Assembly (NCBI RefSeq): GCF_032854445.1
Contig: NC_088300.1
Span: 6,262,001 to 6,326,000 of the forward strand
Direction: 5' to 3'
Length of the DNA: 64,000 nucleotides
Source of the DNA: Liolophura sinensis
Taxonomy: Eukaryota; Mollusca; Polyplacophora; Chitonida; Chitonidae
Numbering within the stretch: the first letter of the stretch is position 1; every line of letters starts with the position of its first letter. The notes below the pieces were generated by a model. That model had not been told where the DNA came from. It searched no databases and worked only from the letters and a program-made list of their open reading frames with translations. The position numbers were made by a program, and so were the translations under genes. Positions 60,114-64,000 of the stretch are shown here, piece after piece.

Positions 60114-63100
60114 TTACTTGTCAAAAAACCACATTAAGGCAAACATGAGTCCCACAGGTTTGGTTTTACTTTCATCCATCATTAAAGTTCGACCTTGTGC
60201 TAGTGGAAGTTCAACCACCTCAATCAGTTCCCCTTCATGTGCAAGTCACCACCCGGCCCAACCTTCATGTCATCAGTGACCTCAGCATAAAACAGGGTCT
60301 GTTTTGATCCAGATATACCCACTCCAGACCTACAAAAGAGAGGAAGTTATGCAGACCTGGTCATACAGAGAACACAGTGTCATTACATCAGTCACCCACA
60401 CCTGGCCATACAGAGAAAAGAGTGTCATTACATCAGTAACCAACACCTGGCCATACAGAGAAAACAGTGTCATTACATCAGTCACCCACACATGGCCATA
60501 CAGAGAAAAGAGCGTCATTACATCAGTCACCCACACCTGCCCATACACAGAAAAGAGCGTCATTACATCAGTCACCCACACCTGCCCATACAGAGAAAAG
60601 AGCGTCATTACATCAGTCACCCACACCTGCCCATACAGAGAAAAGAGCGTCATTACATCAGTCACCCACACCTGCCCATACACAGAAAACAGTGTCATTA
60701 CATCAGTTTCCCACACCTGCCCATACACAGAAAAGAGCGTCATTACATCAGTCACCCACACCTGGCCATACAGAGAAAACAGTGTCATTACATCAGTCAC
60801 CCACACCTGGCCATACAGAGAAAAGAGCGTCATTACATCAGTCACCCACACCTGACCATACAGAGAAAAGAGCGTCATTACATCAGTCACCCACACCTGG
60901 CCATACAGAGAAAACAGTGTCATTACATCAGTCACCCACACCTGGCCATACAGAGAAAAGAGCGTCATTACATCAGTCACCCACACCTGCCCATACAGAG
61001 AAAAGAGCGTCATTACATCAGTCACCCACACCTGGCCATACAGAGAAAACAGTGTCATTACATCAGTCATCCAGACTTGGTCATACACAGAAAACAGTGT
61101 CATTACATCAGTTACCCACACCTGGCCATACACAGAAGGCTGTGTCATTATGCCAGTCATGCAGACCTTGTCATACAAAGAAGACGGTGTCATTACATCA
61201 GTCACCCACACCTGCCCATACAGAGAAAACAGTGTCATTACATCAGTCACCCACACCTGGCCATACAGAGAAAACAGTGTCATTACATCAGTCATCCAGA
61301 CTTGGCCATACAGAGAAAACAGTGTCATTACATCAGTCACCCACACCTGGTCATACACAGAAGGCTGTGTCATTATGCCAGTCATGCAGACCTTGTCATA
61401 CAAAGAAGACGGTGTCATTACATCAGTCACCCAGACCTGGCCATACAGCGAAGGCTGTGTCATTACATCAGTCACCCACACCTGGCCATACAGTGAAAAC
61501 AGTGTCATTACATCCATAACCATGACCTGGCCATACATAGAAGACAGTGTCATTACATCAATCATGACCTGGTCATACAAAGAACACAATGTCGTTACAT
61601 CTGTCACTGATCAACATCATTTCTTGAGCTGTGATCAGATATTAACACTCAAAACAATTATGGGGCTATACACTGAAAGTTAATTAGCAAATATTAACAG
61701 AACATCTGGCAACCAGTAAATATTAACAGAACATTTGGCAACCAGTAAATGTTAACAGAACATTTGGAAACAGTAAATATTAACAGCCAGAACATTTGGC
61801 AACCAGTAAATATTAACAGAACATTTGGAAACCAGTATATATTAACAGAACATTTGGCAACCAATAAATATTAACAGAACATCTGGCAACCAGTAAACAG
61901 TAACAGAACATTTGGCAACCAGTAAATAGTAACAAACCATTTGGCAACCAGTAATTATTAACAGAATATTTGGCAACCAAAGATATTATTACGGATTTAA
62001 CACTGCACTCAAGACTTCTTCACTCAGGTGGTGACGGTCAGGTTTGTGGGTAGAGGAAACCAGAGAACCGGCAGGCTACCAAGGTCTTGTGATATTTACT
62101 GCTGTCATAATTCTCTGTTAATGTTGAAAATAGTTCTTGGACGCAGACAGATAGAAGATCATGTCCATGAGCTGCTGTTACATACCTCGATAAGTTATGA
62201 GAGTCAAAATATACTATACCTATAGGACGTCACCCGCTCAAAGTTTTCCAGCGGCACATCATACCCACACTCCTCCAGCACTTCCTTTTTGGCAGTTACC
62301 TGTGGGCTTTCATCTTTGTCGATCAGACCAGCGCACAACTCAAATGACACACCCAGTGACCCTGGAAACTCATCCGTGTCGATCGTTTTGACTCCATCCT
62401 CTTCTTTTTCCATTGACATACTCAGATATACAGCTGCACAAAGAGAAAGTGGGAAAGGTTATTTTGGTCAATACATGAGCCCAATAATATTTGGCTATTT
62501 TTTTTCTTGTTTTTAACCATTTTTTGTAACCAGTATCAATGTAAATATCACAATCAAATTGAAACCATACTGCACGCCATAGCCACTGTGTCAATACTGA
62601 TATAGTATACTTCTGACATGCTAACAACCACAGGTCACCATTAACACTGTTAAGTGAAAAATTCTTGGTGTTCAACAACAATCAAATAAATAAAAAAAAT
62701 TACATATCGATACCAAATTTTGAATTCAAAGAAAGGATTTCTGGAGCTGGCCCCACTGGATGAAATATGCACATGATAACATGGTTAAAGGTGGCTGGGT
62801 GCATATCTAGAAGTGTGGAAGATAGGATTTGTGAAGAAGTCAAGAATACATAGTCTTAAAGTAATGTTTGTCACCTTTCTATTACATTTAATCAGTCTAC
62901 ATAGCATGGTTATTCATGTCTTACCTGGCCTGAATTGCTTAACGAGTACTAACACTTGTCGGGTCTTGTTGTAGATGAGCACGCAAACACTGTAATCATA
63001 AATCGCAACCATCAAAGCTAGACATTGGAGGTAATTATATTTGACAAAACCAGAACAGCTCACTTTATATTAGAGACCTGCAGTTGAAAAATGTATGTAA

Positions 63101-63763
63101 TATATTTACATGTACATGAACAGGTCAAGGGGGAGGGTGGGGTGGAAAGAGAGCAAATATCAGAATAGCTACATTCCATAAAGCAGCTGGCATTAACCAT
63201 AGCATAAGAACTTCTCTTACATAAGATCACTAGATGATACAGTTACCATATACCACTAGGGACCATATCCATCTCTTTTTTCTGGTGCCACAGCTGTCAA
63301 TGAACTAGCAGTCTACCCATGTCGTGACACAACTGATAGATATGTCTGCCCAGTTGGTATGCCACCTACGCCTTCTTTAAAAACACGTCCTGTATATCAT
63401 TTACTTGTCACAACAAACCCTAGGAACATGTTGTTTTTGCTTACAGAGTGGAACTGTTTTCAGTTTGAGTGGAGTGTGTTGGGTTCACCTGTTTTTACAG
63501 TGTAGAACATTCAGGACTGCCCAGTGTAACAGACCTGCGATTTACATGTACACTTGTTATACTGTGTCATGTTCTAGCTCAAACAGCCATGTGTAGGCCA
63601 CAAACAATGGATCATAACAGATATGGTCCCTTAAGTTGATTAATTTAACAGACAAAACAGCTCTTAATATGGCAGGGGAAGAAAATATGTATGGAGGGCA
63701 GCAAAAGAAAACCAATTACCTGTCATGAACTTTCATAGCATCCCATACTTTTGGCACACCATT
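60114..63763 (-). CDS. NUDT14: NUDT14-like UDP-sugar pyrophosphatase (nudix), 5' exon(s) outside window, one frame break
   Basis: Exons, high to low: 63763-63720, 62989-62925, 62433-62220, 60329-60114 (stop TAA at 60116-60114), with matching phases. About 180 residues of a family of some 222. Order of motifs: [36 protein letters not shown], then [18 protein letters not shown] and the nudix box G-x5-E-x7-K-E-V-L-E-E-C-G-Y, where Lys replaces the usual Arg as in vertebrate NUDT14. The last exon gives [17 protein letters not shown] and [12 protein letters not shown]. The enzyme splits UDP-glucose and ADP-ribose to the nucleoside monophosphate and sugar phosphate, using magnesium, in the cytosol. 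In the last exon one base is missing at about 60245; read literally, the frame stops at 60226-60224, losing about 40 conserved residues. Upstream of 63763 no convincing first exon lies before the window end. Confidence 0.93.
60340..61612 (-). repeat. NUDT14: Minisatellite of 45 bp (about 28 copies) against the 3' splice site of the last NUDT14 exon
   Basis: The plus-strand unit is cacccacacctggccataca, gagaaaacagtgtcattaca, tcagt. On the gene strand each unit offers a pyrimidine tract and acceptor-like AG (tgttttctctgtatggccag/gtg). The array ends about ten to twenty bases from the real acceptor ttttgtag at 60330. Right-hand copies are more varied (tcatccagacttgg, tcatgcagaccttg). The 15-codon period opens long frames on both strands; none is a gene. 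Confidence 0.95.
61690..61985 (-). repeat. NUDT14: Minisatellite of 29 bp, about 10 copies
   Basis: Unit taaatattaacagaacattt then ggcaaccag at 29-base spacing. It directly follows the 45-bp array in the same NUDT14 intron. Confidence 0.93.
61990..62095 (+). repeat. Diverged SINE-like fragment
   Basis: ttaacactgcactcaagact and gggtagaggaaaccagagaa match the anonymous repeat body at 37065 and 57550. Ends not defined. Confidence 0.4.
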
Positions 63764-64000
63764 CTAAAAATAGAGCAAGATAATCCAAAGCACAACATTT
63801 ATTTATAAGTAGCCATAACCTGCTTAAAGGAAAAGAAAATTTAAATATCAGTCAAATGCCACTGAAAAGAGAATGCTTTTCCTCGCAAGTGCATGCCATA
63901 AAAAAAATTCTAATATGTACCTCAAGTTGATAAATTATAAATAAAGTTAGCGCCAACATCCGATGTGGACGACTCTATTTTGCCTAAGATCTAGTCCTAA

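Noticed and set aside
60330-61607. Open frames of 330-425 codons on both strands
   Set aside because: They come from the 45-bp minisatellite in a NUDT14 intron; both strands are open at once and no splice or start context supports them.

Overview
This is a window of animal nuclear DNA, AT-rich and dense in introns, most likely from a lophotrochozoan and probably a mollusc. The evidence is four split genes with canonical GT-AG introns whose products read as conserved metazoan proteins, and tRNA-headed SINEs ending in a (TAAA)n tail, a kind that I recall as common in molluscan genomes. I see no bacterial, viral or CRISPR content.

Layout, left to right. (1) Bases 82-2812, minus strand: the first 360 codons of a TMEM180/MFSD13A-type membrane transporter; the 3' exons lie off the left edge. 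(2) About 4170-4680: a probable divergent promoter shared with the next gene. (3) Bases 6770-21455, plus strand: a complete SERAC1 lipase gene, 16 coding exons, 677 codons, with all intron phases consistent. (4) 22200-31335: its 3' flank and the facing 3' flank of the next gene, with several short tandem arrays. (5) Bases 31336-53849, minus strand: a complete cytosolic-type L-asparaginase with C-terminal ankyrin repeats (ASPG), 15 coding exons, with two single-base frame breaks near its 3' end. (6) 54000-58790: intergenic, with two foldback elements and two large minisatellites. (7) Bases 60114-63763, minus strand: a NUDT14-type nudix hydrolase lacking its first exon(s) (off the right edge) and carrying one single-base frame break. 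The four genes have unrelated roles and do not form a pathway.

The striking feature is the amount and the placement of tandem repeats, about 20 arrays. Many are not random intron filler. Three start inside an ASPG exon and tandemly copy the exon end together with its 5' splice site (33781, 40470, 45323). One is flush with a donor (48928). Three sit against or include a 3' splice site (SERAC1 14044 and 16426, NUDT14 60329), and the array at 16426 multiplies a branch-point-like motif. One copies the last 110 bases of the SERAC1 coding sequence. The arrays therefore line long introns with decoy splice signals. The long open frames in these arrays are products of the repeat period, not proteins.

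Other structure: seven recognisable copies of one SINE family, two with clear target-site duplications and one nested inside a MITE with a perfect 14-base duplication; a second, MITE-like family with 20-base inverted ends; and fragments of older repeats.
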